From an uncultured Coriobacteriaceae bacterium (GTDB lineage: Bacteria > Actinomycetota > Coriobacteriia > Coriobacteriales > Eggerthellaceae), in NCBI GenBank assembly GCA_900550055.1, contig URQU01000020.1:1-32594 (forward strand): a DNA stretch of 32,594 bases, in the 5' to 3' direction. This document shows, piece by piece, positions 13,790 through 22,607 of this stretch. The stretch's first letter is position 1; every line of letters starts with the position of its first letter. The notes below the pieces were generated by a model. That model saw nothing but the letters and a program-made list of their open reading frames with translations. It had not been told where the DNA came from and did no database searches. The position numbers and the translations under genes were made by a program.

Positions 13790-14821
13790 CTACTTCCAAA
13801 GAAACGGCGGGTAGGCATCCAAATCCCCGCGAAGAAACTTCGCCAGCAATTGCGCCTGCACATTAGGGACCAATCCGCGAGGAATCTTCTCTTTAACGAA
13901 CGGATGCATCAGCGTTTCGCGCTTCCTATCTTGCCATGCTTTGAACAGCTTCTTCCGAGCATCGTCCGTCAGCCGCACTTCGCCGGTTTCCCTGATATCG
14001 AAATCGTCAGCGCTCACAACACGATTGTTAATCACCGTCAGCACAAACCGATCAACGAATATCGGCCGCAGCTCCTCCATGCAGTCAAGCGCAAGGGAAT
14101 CCCTTCCCGGCCTATCTACATGCATGAACCCAACCGACGGATCCAAGCCAACCCCAAGCAAGGCCGAAGCGCAGTCGCGCGCCAAAGCAGAATAGAACAG
14201 CGACAGCATCGCATTGACCCGATCACGCGGTGGACGGCGAGAACGACCCGTGAAATGAAAATCATCCTTATTTCGAAGTATCATCTGATCAAACACCGAA
14301 TAGTAAACCTGCGCGGCATCGCCCTCGATCCCACGCAGCGAATCGAGCGAATCGCATTCCCGAATCGCCTTCACGGAGTCGAACAAGCGCGCAGACGCCG
14401 CCCGCATGGCCTCAACGTCCATGCGAAGACCGTGATCGCGAATCGCGCGCTCCAAAACCCAGCGCGAGTTGTACACCTTGCCCAAAATACAATTACGAGC
14501 CACGGCAAGCGAATAACACTCATTTTCCGAAGCCCTGAACTGCGCTTTCTTCAGCAGCACATTTCCCGTACATGCACCTCTCGCATCCGCAAGATAACGC
14601 CCGCCCGGCGTGAAAAACGAAAGCCTTATGCCCCGCTCACAGCAAGCGCCCATCAACGCCGGGCTTACGCCGACATACGAAAACAAACTGATTCCTTCAA
14701 GTGCATGCAGCGGAAATCTCCCCAGGGCATCGCTGCCAACTTTCGCAACGATGTTTTCACCATCAAGCGTCAGGTAAGCATCTTCGGTAAACACGTACAG
14801 CGTGTTCTTGATCTTCTTCAT
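13790..14821 (-). CDS. cas1: CRISPR-associated integrase Cas1 (type I-C)
   Basis: A 343-residue protein with the N-terminal beta domain (NTLYVFTEDAYLTLDGENIV) and the all-helical catalytic domain. Metal-binding residues are visible as Glu166 (GIEGDAA), His234 (GFMHVDRPGRDSLALD) and Asp246 with the following Glu pair. Cas1 cuts and joins new spacers into the array together with Cas2. ATG 14821 overlaps the cas4 stop by four bases (ATGA), which shows translational coupling and fixes the start; an open frame upstream to 14887 is not needed. The length is typical for I-C. Confidence 0.96.
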   Translation of the reverse strand: MKKIKNTLYVFTEDAYLTLDGENIVAKVGSDALGRFPLHALEGISLFSYVGVSPALMGACCERGIRLSFFTPGGRYLADARGACTGNVLLKKAQFRASENECYSLAVARNCILGKVYNSRWVLERAIRDHGLRMDVEAMRAASARLFDSVKAIRECDSLDSLRGIEGDAAQVYYSVFDQMILRNKDDFHFTGRSRRPPRDRVNAMLSLFYSALARDCASALLGVGLDPSVGFMHVDRPGRDSLALDCMEELRPIFVDRFVLTVINNRVVSADDFDIRETGEVRLTDDARKKLFKAWQDRKRETLMHPFVKEKIPRGLVPNVQAQLLAKFLRGDLDAYPPFLWK

Positions 14822-15474
14822 TTCCAAGCCTCCAATGCCGCATCGATGTAGGAAGTTGCGGAACGCGGCTGCAAAGACGGCAAGCACTCGTCACGCAAAG
14901 AGCAAGCCGAGCACGCCTTCCCCTTGCGCACACGAGGAACGTGGCCTTTACGGAATAGATCATGCATTTCCGCCGACAGCTTTCGCACCGAGTCTCGCAG
15001 TTCCTCCGTAAAAGCAACAGGTTCCCTCGATTGCGTTTGCTTGTAGAACAAAAAACCACTTGCTATGTCGCAGCCGAGCATCTCCTCAAGGCACATCGCC
15101 TGAGCACATACCTGCAAGCGATCGCATTCTCCGCTTTTCGACTTCCCTCGCTTGTATTCGACAGGCACCGGCATCCAAGCACCATCTTCGCCGAACAAGG
15201 GAACCCCCTGTTCGTCCTGATGAAACTCAACGATATCGCAAACACCCGAAAGCCCCAGTTCAGATGACCGGACGAAGAGCCCACGCACTATGAGCAATGC
15301 ACCGCGACGCTCCCGAATCTCCTCGTCGTGGGCTCGCTGATGCATCATCTGACCAGACGCCGTAAGATAGTTTTCCTGCCAACGCCTTTCGACATGGATA
15401 AGCGCCCACTGCCTGCGGCAAAATGCGAAATGCTGGATGCCCGAAAGCGCCAAGAACTCCTCGTCCGAATACAT
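14818..15474 (-). CDS. cas4: CRISPR-associated exonuclease Cas4
   Basis: A 218-residue RecB-like nuclease with an iron-sulfur cluster. Cys20-type FCRRQW near the N-terminus and CSACSLRDEC near the C-terminus supply four cysteines. Nuclease motifs are the Asp of GVCDIVEF and the Glu-x-Lys of VPVEYKRGK. Cas4 trims prespacers and checks the PAM before integration by Cas1-Cas2. ATG 15474 lies five bases after AGGGG; GTG 15480 is too close to it. It overlaps cas1 by four bases and follows the cas7 stop closely. Confidence 0.94.
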   Translation of the reverse strand: MYSDEEFLALSGIQHFAFCRRQWALIHVERRWQENYLTASGQMMHQRAHDEEIRERRGALLIVRGLFVRSSELGLSGVCDIVEFHQDEQGVPLFGEDGAWMPVPVEYKRGKSKSGECDRLQVCAQAMCLEEMLGCDIASGFLFYKQTQSREPVAFTEELRDSVRKLSAEMHDLFRKGHVPRVRKGKACSACSLRDECLPSLQPRSATSYIDAALEAWK

Positions 15475-15482
15475 ATCCACCC

Positions 15483-16376
15483 CTAAAGCTTGCGAATCAC
15501 TTCCACACCTGCGGGGATAGCGTCCTCATCAATGACAACGCCCTCGTAGTCCTTAAACGAGCGAGGCGCCTCAACGCCGTCTTTTTTCGCGATGCTCACA
15601 GCATCAAACAGCTGATACGAAGGCGCATTACCGAGTTCGGACTCATGCTTGAACACGATAAGGGAGCGAACAGCCATCTTGCCGCGAGCAGCGGAATGGT
15701 CATGCTCGAACATGTTGATGATGGCGCTCCAGAGAAGCTCAAGATCTTCTTCCGAGAAACCAGTGGTTTTGCGGGCCAGGTTCGCGGAAACGAACCCTTC
15801 GCAACGATACAGGCCGTAGGGAACCACATACTTCCGACCCATCTCGGTGCCCTTTTTCGCAGCGTCGTCTTCCTTGGTGATGGCCACGCGCGTAATGGTG
15901 ACCTCCTGCGGGATTATCGGGTCGACGCTACGGGAGAACGTAAGCTGAACAGGGCCTCGAACCTGACCGCAGTTGAGGTTGTCTTTCACAAAGGTGGTCA
16001 TCACGGCGCCAAACGTGCGAATGTCGTAAAACGCCTTGCACATGCAATCACGCAGCTGGACATCGAGCTGCGGGTTGTCCTTTTTCAGCTTCTTCGTTTC
16101 CTTAGGATCGATGCCCAGCTCCTCATAGGCTCGTCGATCGCTCACATTCAAGGGCACACCTTCCTTGATATAGATCTCGAACCCAGGCTCCCCCTCTTTA
16201 ACCGTTTCCACGTAGTTCCTGATTTTGCGCTTCAGGCAAACATCCGTCACCACGCCATATCCGGTCTCAGGGTCGATTCGAGGCATGTTGCCGGCATCAG
16301 GATCTCCATTGGGATTGCCGTTCTCAACATCGAAGAACACAACGAAATCGTAGCGATTGGTAATAGGGTTGCTCAT
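15483..16376 (-). CDS. cas7: Cascade backbone protein Cas7 (Csd2, type I-C)
   Basis: A 297-residue RAMP protein starting MSNPITNRYDFVVFFDVENGNPNGDPDAGN, which is the hallmark opening of Csd2/Cas7c, with the later RGPVQLTFSRSVDPI segment. Six or seven copies line the crRNA in the I-C Cascade. GGAGG sits seven bases before ATG 16376; an ATG at 16382 is too close to it. The length is typical. It is co-directional with cas8c upstream (30-base gap) and cas4 downstream. Confidence 0.96.
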   Translation of the reverse strand: MSNPITNRYDFVVFFDVENGNPNGDPDAGNMPRIDPETGYGVVTDVCLKRKIRNYVETVKEGEPGFEIYIKEGVPLNVSDRRAYEELGIDPKETKKLKKDNPQLDVQLRDCMCKAFYDIRTFGAVMTTFVKDNLNCGQVRGPVQLTFSRSVDPIIPQEVTITRVAITKEDDAAKKGTEMGRKYVVPYGLYRCEGFVSANLARKTTGFSEEDLELLWSAIINMFEHDHSAARGKMAVRSLIVFKHESELGNAPSYQLFDAVSIAKKDGVEAPRSFKDYEGVVIDEDAIPAGVEVIRKL

Positions 16377-16406
16377 GATCATGCCTCCAAATTAGAAACT
16401 GCGTTG

Positions 16407-18155
16407 CTATGCTTCCTGCTCGTCGTTTTTCTTGTAGCGTGCCTGCTTCTGCTGGTAATAGCCCAGCAGAAAGCTGCCCTGGTCAATGAGCGAAAGCCGC
16501 TTGGGGAAAGAGGTTTGCTGCATCTCCATAAGCTCGCCGAGAGCCTTTTCCAGATAAACCCCACGTCCAGGTGTATCGCGAGAAACCTTTGACAAGTGAG
16601 CGACGCTCAACTTCAACAGAACGGGGAACGTCGTTGCAGGAGTCGAGCAAGCGGCGTTCAGATAGCGATCGGCTATGGTCGCCTTCCCATTTGCCGCTTC
16701 CTGAATTTGCTCGAGAACGGCAAATGTCCTACCGAGTACATAAGCCTCGTTTTCGTTCGAAGGGTTTACATCCACGGTGATCTCCTTCTCTTCCATTCTT
16801 GCGTTTCGAATCAAATATGCCCTGATAATGGCTGCGTGCTCTCGCTTAACCGTTTTCGTAGCGCGAACGCGAAGCAGGGCGTTCTGGAACAACGCCTCCG
16901 GGTACCTTGCCCCTTGCAGTATCGAGCGCATCAGCGGGGCGCTAAGCTGCGAGCTGATTACCGGATCCTTCGCATTTGGGTTTTCAAGACTGTCAAGAAG
17001 ACGATATGGGGTAGCAATCGGCGGATCGAAAGCAGCATGGCATACGTCGGTAATCCGATAGTGATCCGCAACGTGACGCATCACTTCGCCAAACGAATCA
17101 CGGAGAAAGAAACGTACCGAAAGACGAGCGGCATTCGGTGCGAGGCCAAGAAGGTAAAACTCATCACCAAACGAAACGCCTTCGATATCTACCGGCTTAC
17201 CCGCCTGCAGCCTTTCAAGCGCCGCCTTCAGGTTGGATGTCGCCTCCGACTCAGACTCCTTGCTCTCAAAAATCGAGAAGCCCAGCGCAAGCGACAAGAC
17301 CGAGCAATTTCCCTGGTCGGCAGTTTGAGAGGAAGACCAGAACACCACAGTGGTGTCGCCGAACCTTCCTCGATGCCCTCGATGGGCAAGCAGGTAATTC
17401 AGAGCCGTTGTGTAAGCCTGGGTGCTCTTAACGTCAACGGGAGCATTTCTTCCCTGCTCTTTCGCATGCCCATACGACTCAAACGCCTCGCAGTTGAACC
17501 CGACAAGGGAGGCACCCATAGACTGCGCCCCGACCACACCTTTGATGGCTGGATGCAAACGAGCAATAGGCTCCCTTCGCCCCGTGACCAGCGAAACCAT
17601 CTCCGACTGGCCTTCGTCATTCTGCGCGCGCTCGTCGCAAACCCTTTTTATCGACGGCTCGTTGCATGCTTCTTTCCATGTCGTTCCATCTTCCAAGCAG
17701 AACGTCAGATTTCCTCCTTCGAGGACTTCCTCGCTAAACCCTGGGATAGGGTTATCGAGAATCTGGCCAGGATTCCATAGATTGAAATAGTTCACGATAG
17801 CGGCAGCCATAGGGCTATCAACACCCGATAGAAGCGCTTCATGCAGTTGCTTTGAGGCCTCAAAGCACTGAATCGCCCTTTCCGGCTTCCCCTTGGCATC
17901 AATACCGAGAAGGTACGATGATGTATCGCAGAGGAAATTCGCCTTGATACCAGATGAGCGTTTCTCCTGCTCCGGAACGATTTTCGATACTCCGTGCTTT
18001 CCGTCTCCGCAAGGGATAACGCTTTTGAGTTGCCCATCGGGAGAAAGCTCGAGCATGAACTTAACTTGACGTTCGCACCAACCAGGCTTGGCAACGCCGC
18101 TTGCAGGGTTCTCAAGCAGCCGGCCATAATAATTTGCCAACGAGGAGATAATCAT
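16407..18155 (-). CDS. cas8c: Cascade large subunit Cas8c (Csd1)
   Basis: A 582-residue protein starting MIISSLANYYGRLLEN and containing the family segments VNYFNLWNPGQ, GFNCEAFESYGHAKEQGRNAPV, ALNYLLAHRG and, near the C-terminus, LIDQGSFLLGYYQQKQ. Cas8c recognises the PAM, opens the target DNA and calls in Cas3; in I-C systems an internal start in this gene also gives a small Cas11-like subunit. I did not locate that start with certainty. Its ATG overlaps the cas5c stop by four bases. Confidence 0.95.
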   Translation of the reverse strand: MIISSLANYYGRLLENPASGVAKPGWCERQVKFMLELSPDGQLKSVIPCGDGKHGVSKIVPEQEKRSSGIKANFLCDTSSYLLGIDAKGKPERAIQCFEASKQLHEALLSGVDSPMAAAIVNYFNLWNPGQILDNPIPGFSEEVLEGGNLTFCLEDGTTWKEACNEPSIKRVCDERAQNDEGQSEMVSLVTGRREPIARLHPAIKGVVGAQSMGASLVGFNCEAFESYGHAKEQGRNAPVDVKSTQAYTTALNYLLAHRGHRGRFGDTTVVFWSSSQTADQGNCSVLSLALGFSIFESKESESEATSNLKAALERLQAGKPVDIEGVSFGDEFYLLGLAPNAARLSVRFFLRDSFGEVMRHVADHYRITDVCHAAFDPPIATPYRLLDSLENPNAKDPVISSQLSAPLMRSILQGARYPEALFQNALLRVRATKTVKREHAAIIRAYLIRNARMEEKEITVDVNPSNENEAYVLGRTFAVLEQIQEAANGKATIADRYLNAACSTPATTFPVLLKLSVAHLSKVSRDTPGRGVYLEKALGELMEMQQTSFPKRLSLIDQGSFLLGYYQQKQARYKKNDEQEA

Positions 18156-18814
18156 CGATACACCTCGCTACCAGCCACATCGATAACGCCGTTTTTCATG
18201 ACAGCGCGATAAAACATAGGGGTGATATCTTGATGGTTGGAATAATCCATATCGAATAGCATGATTCCAAAGTCACGCTCCCCAACAGCAGAATATGCGC
18301 TCTCCGGCATCTCCCCTTCAAGCAACCGCACATTTGCAGGAAACTCCCTACAGCCAAAATAAGGCTGGCTGTAACACTGGCCTTTACGCAAACGACGCTT
18401 CAAAATGTCGCAGAATTTGCCCGGATTATCCTCAGCCTTTGCCTGATCCGTCATGACGAAATGGGCATCGATGACGTAATGCACATCAGTCAAGATCAGA
18501 GATGCTCGCTGAACGATATTCTCTTGCGAACTGATATACGGCAGCTCCTTTGACCCTTCGATTGCGCTACGCATCGACGAAAGAGCCGCCTTCGCCTTCA
18601 CTTCGTTTCTTCGAACGCTGCTGAATTCAATCGGGTTGATCACATGAATCCGGTCGATGACATAGCGCATTCCCGGATGCCAATACACGCTTTCAATCAA
18701 ACCTCGAGCGGCGCTTGGCGTGATCACGTCGTAAGTCACGCGCTCAACGCTAAGCTCAGGTCGCGTGAACAGCGCCCTTTTGCCCCATGCTTCAATACTG
18801 AAACCGAACGACAC
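18152..18814 (-). CDS. cas5c: Cas5c, Cascade subunit and crRNA-processing nuclease
   Basis: A 220-residue RAMP protein. The start SFGFSIEAWGKRALFTRPELSVER, followed by VTYDVITPSAARGLIESVYW, is typical of Cas5 of subtype I-C, where this protein replaces Cas6 and cuts the repeat RNA. No cas6 is present, in line with this. I chose GTG 18814, which lies seven bases after AAAGGAGG; the frame is open to 18997 but the extra 61 residues are not protein-like and would overlap cas3. It overlaps cas8c by four bases. Confidence 0.94.
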   Translation of the reverse strand: MSFGFSIEAWGKRALFTRPELSVERVTYDVITPSAARGLIESVYWHPGMRYVIDRIHVINPIEFSSVRRNEVKAKAALSSMRSAIEGSKELPYISSQENIVQRASLILTDVHYVIDAHFVMTDQAKAEDNPGKFCDILKRRLRKGQCYSQPYFGCREFPANVRLLEGEMPESAYSAVGERDFGIMLFDMDYSNHQDITPMFYRAVMKNGVIDVAGSEVYR

Positions 18815-18872
18815 GTCCCAACCTCCTTTCGTTTTGCCATACGACGCAAACCGTCTATGCTGCGTAAGTTGA

Positions 18873-21137
18873 TTAGCAGAAGAGGGCATCACCTCCTTCG
18901 CGGGCGATATCCAACCCAACGTCGTCTCGATAAGATTGCCTATCCAGCAAAACGTACGTGCTGGCGCTAAGCGATTCAATGGCACCCGCCTCATCAAGCG
19001 CCTTCAAATCGTTGAGGTAAATCGACACCGTATAGCGCGACAGCAGCCGTTGGTCTCCCCTTGTCAGCAAGCCGCTACGAGCCCGTTCGATAGCGCCCTC
19101 GTTTTCCTCGCAAGGAATAACCAGAGGAAACGACCCTTCTTCGATGAGCTTGAAATCACTGCCGACATCCGAGAAGGGAAAGACGCAAATAGGAGAGCCA
19201 TCCCGAGGAGCTCTTCTGCGATCGAGCTGCGACATGCGCGGAACGATATTATTCGCATCCAGCTCGCGTTCGCCCTTGGCTTTATACAGGCGATTGAAAT
19301 AGGCAGGCACGGCATCCTCTACTTCGAGGCAACTGTCCGAAGCCGACAGCAACGACGGCATGACGCTCTGCGCCACAGCAGCGCGCTGCTCAACCTCTGC
19401 CGGAACAACGTAATGGTCGGCCGGCGTGAACACGTGAACGATGCTGGCACCTTTTTCGCGCTTTCCTTCGCGATTGCAGCGCCCGCCTGCCTGAACGAGC
19501 GAATCCACGCCGGAAACCGCTCGATACACCACCGGGAAATCAAAGTCGACGCCTGCTTCCACAAGGCAGGTTGCCACCACAACGCATCGCTGACCAGCAT
19601 CAAGGAGCGCTTTGATTTCCGCGATTTTTTTCTGGCGGTGGAGGGGATGCATCATGGTGGTCAAATGAAACAAGCCGTCTTTGCTCTGTTCCGCTAGCTT
19701 GTCGTGTAGCGCTCGCGCCTGCTTCCTGCTGTTCACGATGCAGAGCGCTTGATGCTGGCCGAGGAGGCTCTGCGCCAGCGCATCATCCGCAACCGCACCG
19801 TCGCTTTGATAGCGAACGCGCGACAAGGCTGTCGCAAGAGCTGCGGGATTCGCCGCTATTTCCCGAACTTCGTGACCCTCTTCTGCGAAGAACCCATCCA
19901 GACACGGCTGCGTTGCCGTGCAGAGGACGACCGAGCAGCCGTAGTTGTTCACCAACTCGGAAAGCGCTTTCACGCAAGGTTTCAAATACTTCACAGGTAT
20001 CATTTGGGCTTCGTCAAGCAAGATGACGCTATTGGCAATATTGTGCAGCTTTCGGCATCGCGACGTCTTCGACGCATACAAAGACTCAAACAACTGGACG
20101 TTCGTGGTAACCACAACGGGAGCGTCCCAGTTTTCGGCAGCCAGCCTAAGCCGATACCCAAGATCTTTCGGATCGTCAGACCCCCCATAGTCAAACGAGC
20201 TGTGGTGCTCCAGGACATTCTCAGCACCTAAAACTGTACGATATTCTTGGGCGTTCTGCTCGATGATAGACGTGTAGGGAATGGCACATATAACCCTGCG
20301 CATGGGTTTTGACTGCGAACAAGCATGATTGAGCGCGAACCGAAGCAAACCCCACGTTTTCCCGCTACCTGTTGGAGCGGTCAAGGAGAATACGCCAGGC
20401 TGCTGCGAGGAAGCCGTCAGACAGTCATCAAGCAGGGAACAACGAATCTCGTTCACCCATGTGCGCGGAGGGTAAAACGACTGAAGGTGCTTTTCTATCC
20501 TATCGCGAAGCACTTCCAGGGAGTCCCCCTCGACCCCTTGCCGTTCAGCGTTATTCATAAACGCTTCCGTGCAAAGAAAGTCGGCATCGACGAGACAGCT
20601 GAAAACCATGCGCGTCATGAACGACGTGCTGAACGCCCCGCTTTCGTTGTCCGATGGAATGACGCTGAATCGCGGAGCATCGGGGCAAGATAGCGTGATT
20701 TCACTGCAATAGCTTGAGTAATCGGGAATTGCGTTGCGCTCGGCAGCGTTAAGACGGCCAAGAAGCGTTCCGCCATCATCGAGGATCGTCCCTCCATTCG
20801 GCAAACCGCCATGATGGCCGGCAACGCAATACGAGAGCATTCCTGCGGCATATTTGCTAAGCTCCGCAGCACCCGCCGTCGAATGATCGACTTTGGGGCC
20901 ATCGTGCAGGATTCTCCGCTGGAAAGCAGGGGAGAACTTCCCGATGTCATGGGCAATGCCAGCAGCGTACGCCCATGACGCCGCACCGAAATCCTCGGCA
21001 AATGTCGAAGCCAGCTGGGCAACCTGGCGCAGATGGGTTTCTACGGATTCGACCCGTTCCCCGTCCTCGGAGATATGCGCTACGTATTCAGGGGCTGCGT
21101 CCGGAAAATGGGCGCCCTCCTCCCTAGAACCTTCCAT
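18873..21137 (-). CDS. cas3: CRISPR nuclease-helicase Cas3 (HD-SF2 fusion)
   Basis: About 754 residues. The N-terminal HD nuclease has HDIGKFSPAFQ (His63/Asp64), HSTAGA and VAGHHGG. The SF2 helicase has Walker A APTGSGKT (~254-261), DEAQ (~375-378), TATQ (~407-410), a motif VI-like QAGGRCNREG, and a C-terminal domain. Cas3 unwinds and shreds DNA marked by Cascade. All key residues look intact. ATG 21137 is used; GTG 21140, six bases after AGGAG, is equally possible. It is the first gene of the cas operon, so the promoter lies in 21138-21270. Confidence 0.95.
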   Translation of the reverse strand: MEGSREEGAHFPDAAPEYVAHISEDGERVESVETHLRQVAQLASTFAEDFGAASWAYAAGIAHDIGKFSPAFQRRILHDGPKVDHSTAGAAELSKYAAGMLSYCVAGHHGGLPNGGTILDDGGTLLGRLNAAERNAIPDYSSYCSEITLSCPDAPRFSVIPSDNESGAFSTSFMTRMVFSCLVDADFLCTEAFMNNAERQGVEGDSLEVLRDRIEKHLQSFYPPRTWVNEIRCSLLDDCLTASSQQPGVFSLTAPTGSGKTWGLLRFALNHACSQSKPMRRVICAIPYTSIIEQNAQEYRTVLGAENVLEHHSSFDYGGSDDPKDLGYRLRLAAENWDAPVVVTTNVQLFESLYASKTSRCRKLHNIANSVILLDEAQMIPVKYLKPCVKALSELVNNYGCSVVLCTATQPCLDGFFAEEGHEVREIAANPAALATALSRVRYQSDGAVADDALAQSLLGQHQALCIVNSRKQARALHDKLAEQSKDGLFHLTTMMHPLHRQKKIAEIKALLDAGQRCVVVATCLVEAGVDFDFPVVYRAVSGVDSLVQAGGRCNREGKREKGASIVHVFTPADHYVVPAEVEQRAAVAQSVMPSLLSASDSCLEVEDAVPAYFNRLYKAKGERELDANNIVPRMSQLDRRRAPRDGSPICVFPFSDVGSDFKLIEEGSFPLVIPCEENEGAIERARSGLLTRGDQRLLSRYTVSIYLNDLKALDEAGAIESLSASTYVLLDRQSYRDDVGLDIAREGGDALFC

Positions 21138-21257
21138 CACGCAAAGCTCCTCTCGGAACGCAACGAAAAAAGACCCTAGAACCACGGAGCAAATGCAAAA
21201 CCGAAGCTCTCACCAGGTAATATGCATCCAGTATATATCAAGAATCGCTGACAGACA

Positions 21258-21272
21258 TTAGCTGGCAGCTAA
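21258..21272. promoter_or_regulatory. Palindrome upstream of cas3
   Basis: TTAGCTG (21258-21264) and CAGCTAA (21266-21272) are exact reverse complements around one G. It lies about 120 bases upstream of cas3, near an A/T-rich stretch (TTGATATATACT on the minus strand) likely to be the cas promoter. It may be an operator for cas expression. Confidence 0.35.
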
Positions 21273-21493
21273 TTGGGTCCGGGACTGCCCCATAAGGCGA
21301 TGGGAGATTGAATAGCGGGGGACCTGCTTCCCGTCACGTGCAGAGGTTGACGAATCCCGCCCGTCGATGGGGGGATCGATAGCCGCACAGGAGGGCGCAA
21401 ACGAAGTGACGAGCGAACTCTGACCCCCACTGACGCGCCCCGTTTCTTCCAGCATCCACCACCCATCATCGCCACCGCCTATAATTGCCCTGA

Positions 21494-21625
21494 TCGTGGT
21501 CTGATGCCGAGAACGACGCTAACGCCCATCACAGCGCTACTGCTAGAGCCGAAAAAGGGTTTGAGAACGCGTTTCGGTACAAGCTCGTTAATGCAAACGA
21601 TGAAGAATGCCTGGTCAACAAGTAA
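21494..21625 (+). pseudogene. Possible C-terminal gene fragment
   Basis: A 43-codon frame without a start codon, ending at TAA 21623-21625. It reads SDAENDANAHHSATARAEKG and FENAFRYKLVNANDEECLV plus a short end. The composition is protein-like, and the stop comes 25 bases before the start of the next small gene. It may be the tail of a lost larger gene, for example a secreted effector. Nothing else supports a function. Confidence 0.25.
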
Positions 21626-21649
21626 ATCACCCAAAGGAGGAATCTGATA

Positions 21650-21796
21650 ATGATATCCATTAAGGTGCTCGAAGAGATTTATAACTTGATTCCTGCCGAG
21701 CCCGAGTTCGAGCTTTGCTTCGATAAGGGCAGCACCTATGTGCAAGCGCGCCAGGAGACCGACCGATTGCCCAAGACCGAACTCCACCACCAGTGA
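21650..21796 (+). CDS. 48-residue protein of unknown function
   Basis: ATG 21650 follows AAAGGAGG, an excellent ribosome binding site (nine-base gap). The product begins MISIKVLEEIYNLIPAEPEF, continues ELCFDKGSTYVQARQETDRL and ends PKTELHHQ. The helix plus two strands look like the first half of a small alpha/beta protein, so it could be a truncated longer protein. It opens a run of three closely placed plus-strand frames ending at 22446, on the other strand from cas3. No family is recognised; a small immunity-like protein is conceivable. Confidence 0.5.
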   Translation: MISIKVLEEIYNLIPAEPEFELCFDKGSTYVQARQETDRLPKTELHHQ

Positions 21797-21835
21797 GATA
21801 ATACCCACGACCAGCCAACCAGCAGGAAGCACAGC

Positions 21836-21937
21836 ATGACGGGCAACTGCGAACAGCATACATCCAAACAGCTTGCAGCCCAGCATCGCACAACCGCGAC
21901 CAGCCCTATTCAGCCAACCAAGCCCCAGGAGGATTAA
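21836..21937 (+). CDS. 33-residue ORF overlapping the next gene
   Basis: ATG 21836, five or six bases after AGGAAG, opens a frame reading MTGNCEQHTSKQLAAQ ... QPTKPQED. Its TAA shares a base with the ATG of the following gene (TAATG), a typical coupling arrangement. The peptide is rich in Gln and Thr and has no recognisable fold. It may be only a leader peptide setting translation of the next gene, or chance. Confidence 0.3.
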   Translation: MTGNCEQHTSKQLAAQHRTTATSPIQPTKPQED

Positions 21938-22446
21938 TGCCCGCCGAGCTGCTGCAGACCGGAGCAACGGAGTTCCGTACCCCGTTGGGAACGTTTCGTA
22001 TCGCAGGGCCTCACGGGCCCGTGCCTTTCACGGTCTCGAGACACCCCGTGCCGGATTCTCACAAGGGCGCTCTCAAGCAGCACTATTCCCTCGGCGTCAG
22101 CCTTGACGATCTCATCGCAGGCGAAGCGTACGTGGTCGAATTCGACGGTCCCGACCTCGCATACGCGGACTCTGACGAGTTCGGCCAGTTGAACGAGGCG
22201 ATCGCGAACGGCATTACGGTCGGCATTTCCGGGTTCAACCCGAACGAGCAGAATATCACGTGGCCCAAAGGTCCCTCGCCGGACCTCAAGGGCTACTACA
22301 TCATATGGGACGACCCGCGCGAAGGATGGTTCACCATCGTGAAATGCCAAGACCCGGGCGCCTACGATCACGCGAGCATCGACATCGGCTGGCTACCCAC
22401 CGACCAGGACCACGGCGACGAACTCGCACTCGCGCTGTTCTACTAG
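21937..22446 (+). CDS. Hypothetical acidic protein, 169 residues
   Basis: ATG 21937 follows AGGAGG at five bases. The protein is soluble and acidic, with strands and loops: MPAELLQTGATEFRTPLG, GEAYVVEFDGPDLAYADSDEF, an ANGITVGISGFNPNEQNITW segment, GYYIIWDDPREGWFTIVKC and a tail ending DHGDELALALFY. I do not recognise the family; the acidity, size and position after tiny genes would fit an immunity protein of a toxin system, but no toxin is visible. It lies between the cas operon and the dihydroorotase operon and converges with the latter. Confidence 0.7.
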   Translation: MPAELLQTGATEFRTPLGTFRIAGPHGPVPFTVSRHPVPDSHKGALKQHYSLGVSLDDLIAGEAYVVEFDGPDLAYADSDEFGQLNEAIANGITVGISGFNPNEQNITWPKGPSPDLKGYYIIWDDPREGWFTIVKCQDPGAYDHASIDIGWLPTDQDHGDELALALFY

Positions 22447-22520
22447 CCCCAGGAATCCCCGGCAGCACCGCAAGCGCCGTCCGGGCAAGCACACGTTCAC
22501 CCACCGCTGGCCGCCCCCCC

Positions 22521-22560
22521 AAAAAAATCCCCCGGCGGCGCCACACAGCACCGCCGGGGG
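22521..22560 (-). terminator. Rho-independent terminator of the dihydroorotase operon
   Basis: CCCCCGGCGG (22529-22538) pairs with CCGCCGGGGG (22551-22560). On the minus strand the stem is followed by a run of seven T within 22521-22528. It lies about 50 bases beyond the stop codon. Confidence 0.9.
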
Positions 22561-22607
22561 AAACCTCGCAGAAAGCAATCCCTGTCCCGCGTCAACCCGG
22601 GGAGCCC

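Noticed and set aside
13541..14851. 436-codon plus-strand frame
   Set aside because: It is antisense to cas2 and cas1, which have clear motifs.
21479..21967. 162-codon hydrophobic frame on the minus strand
   Set aside because: It is antisense to three plus-strand frames with strong ribosome binding sites and has none of its own.
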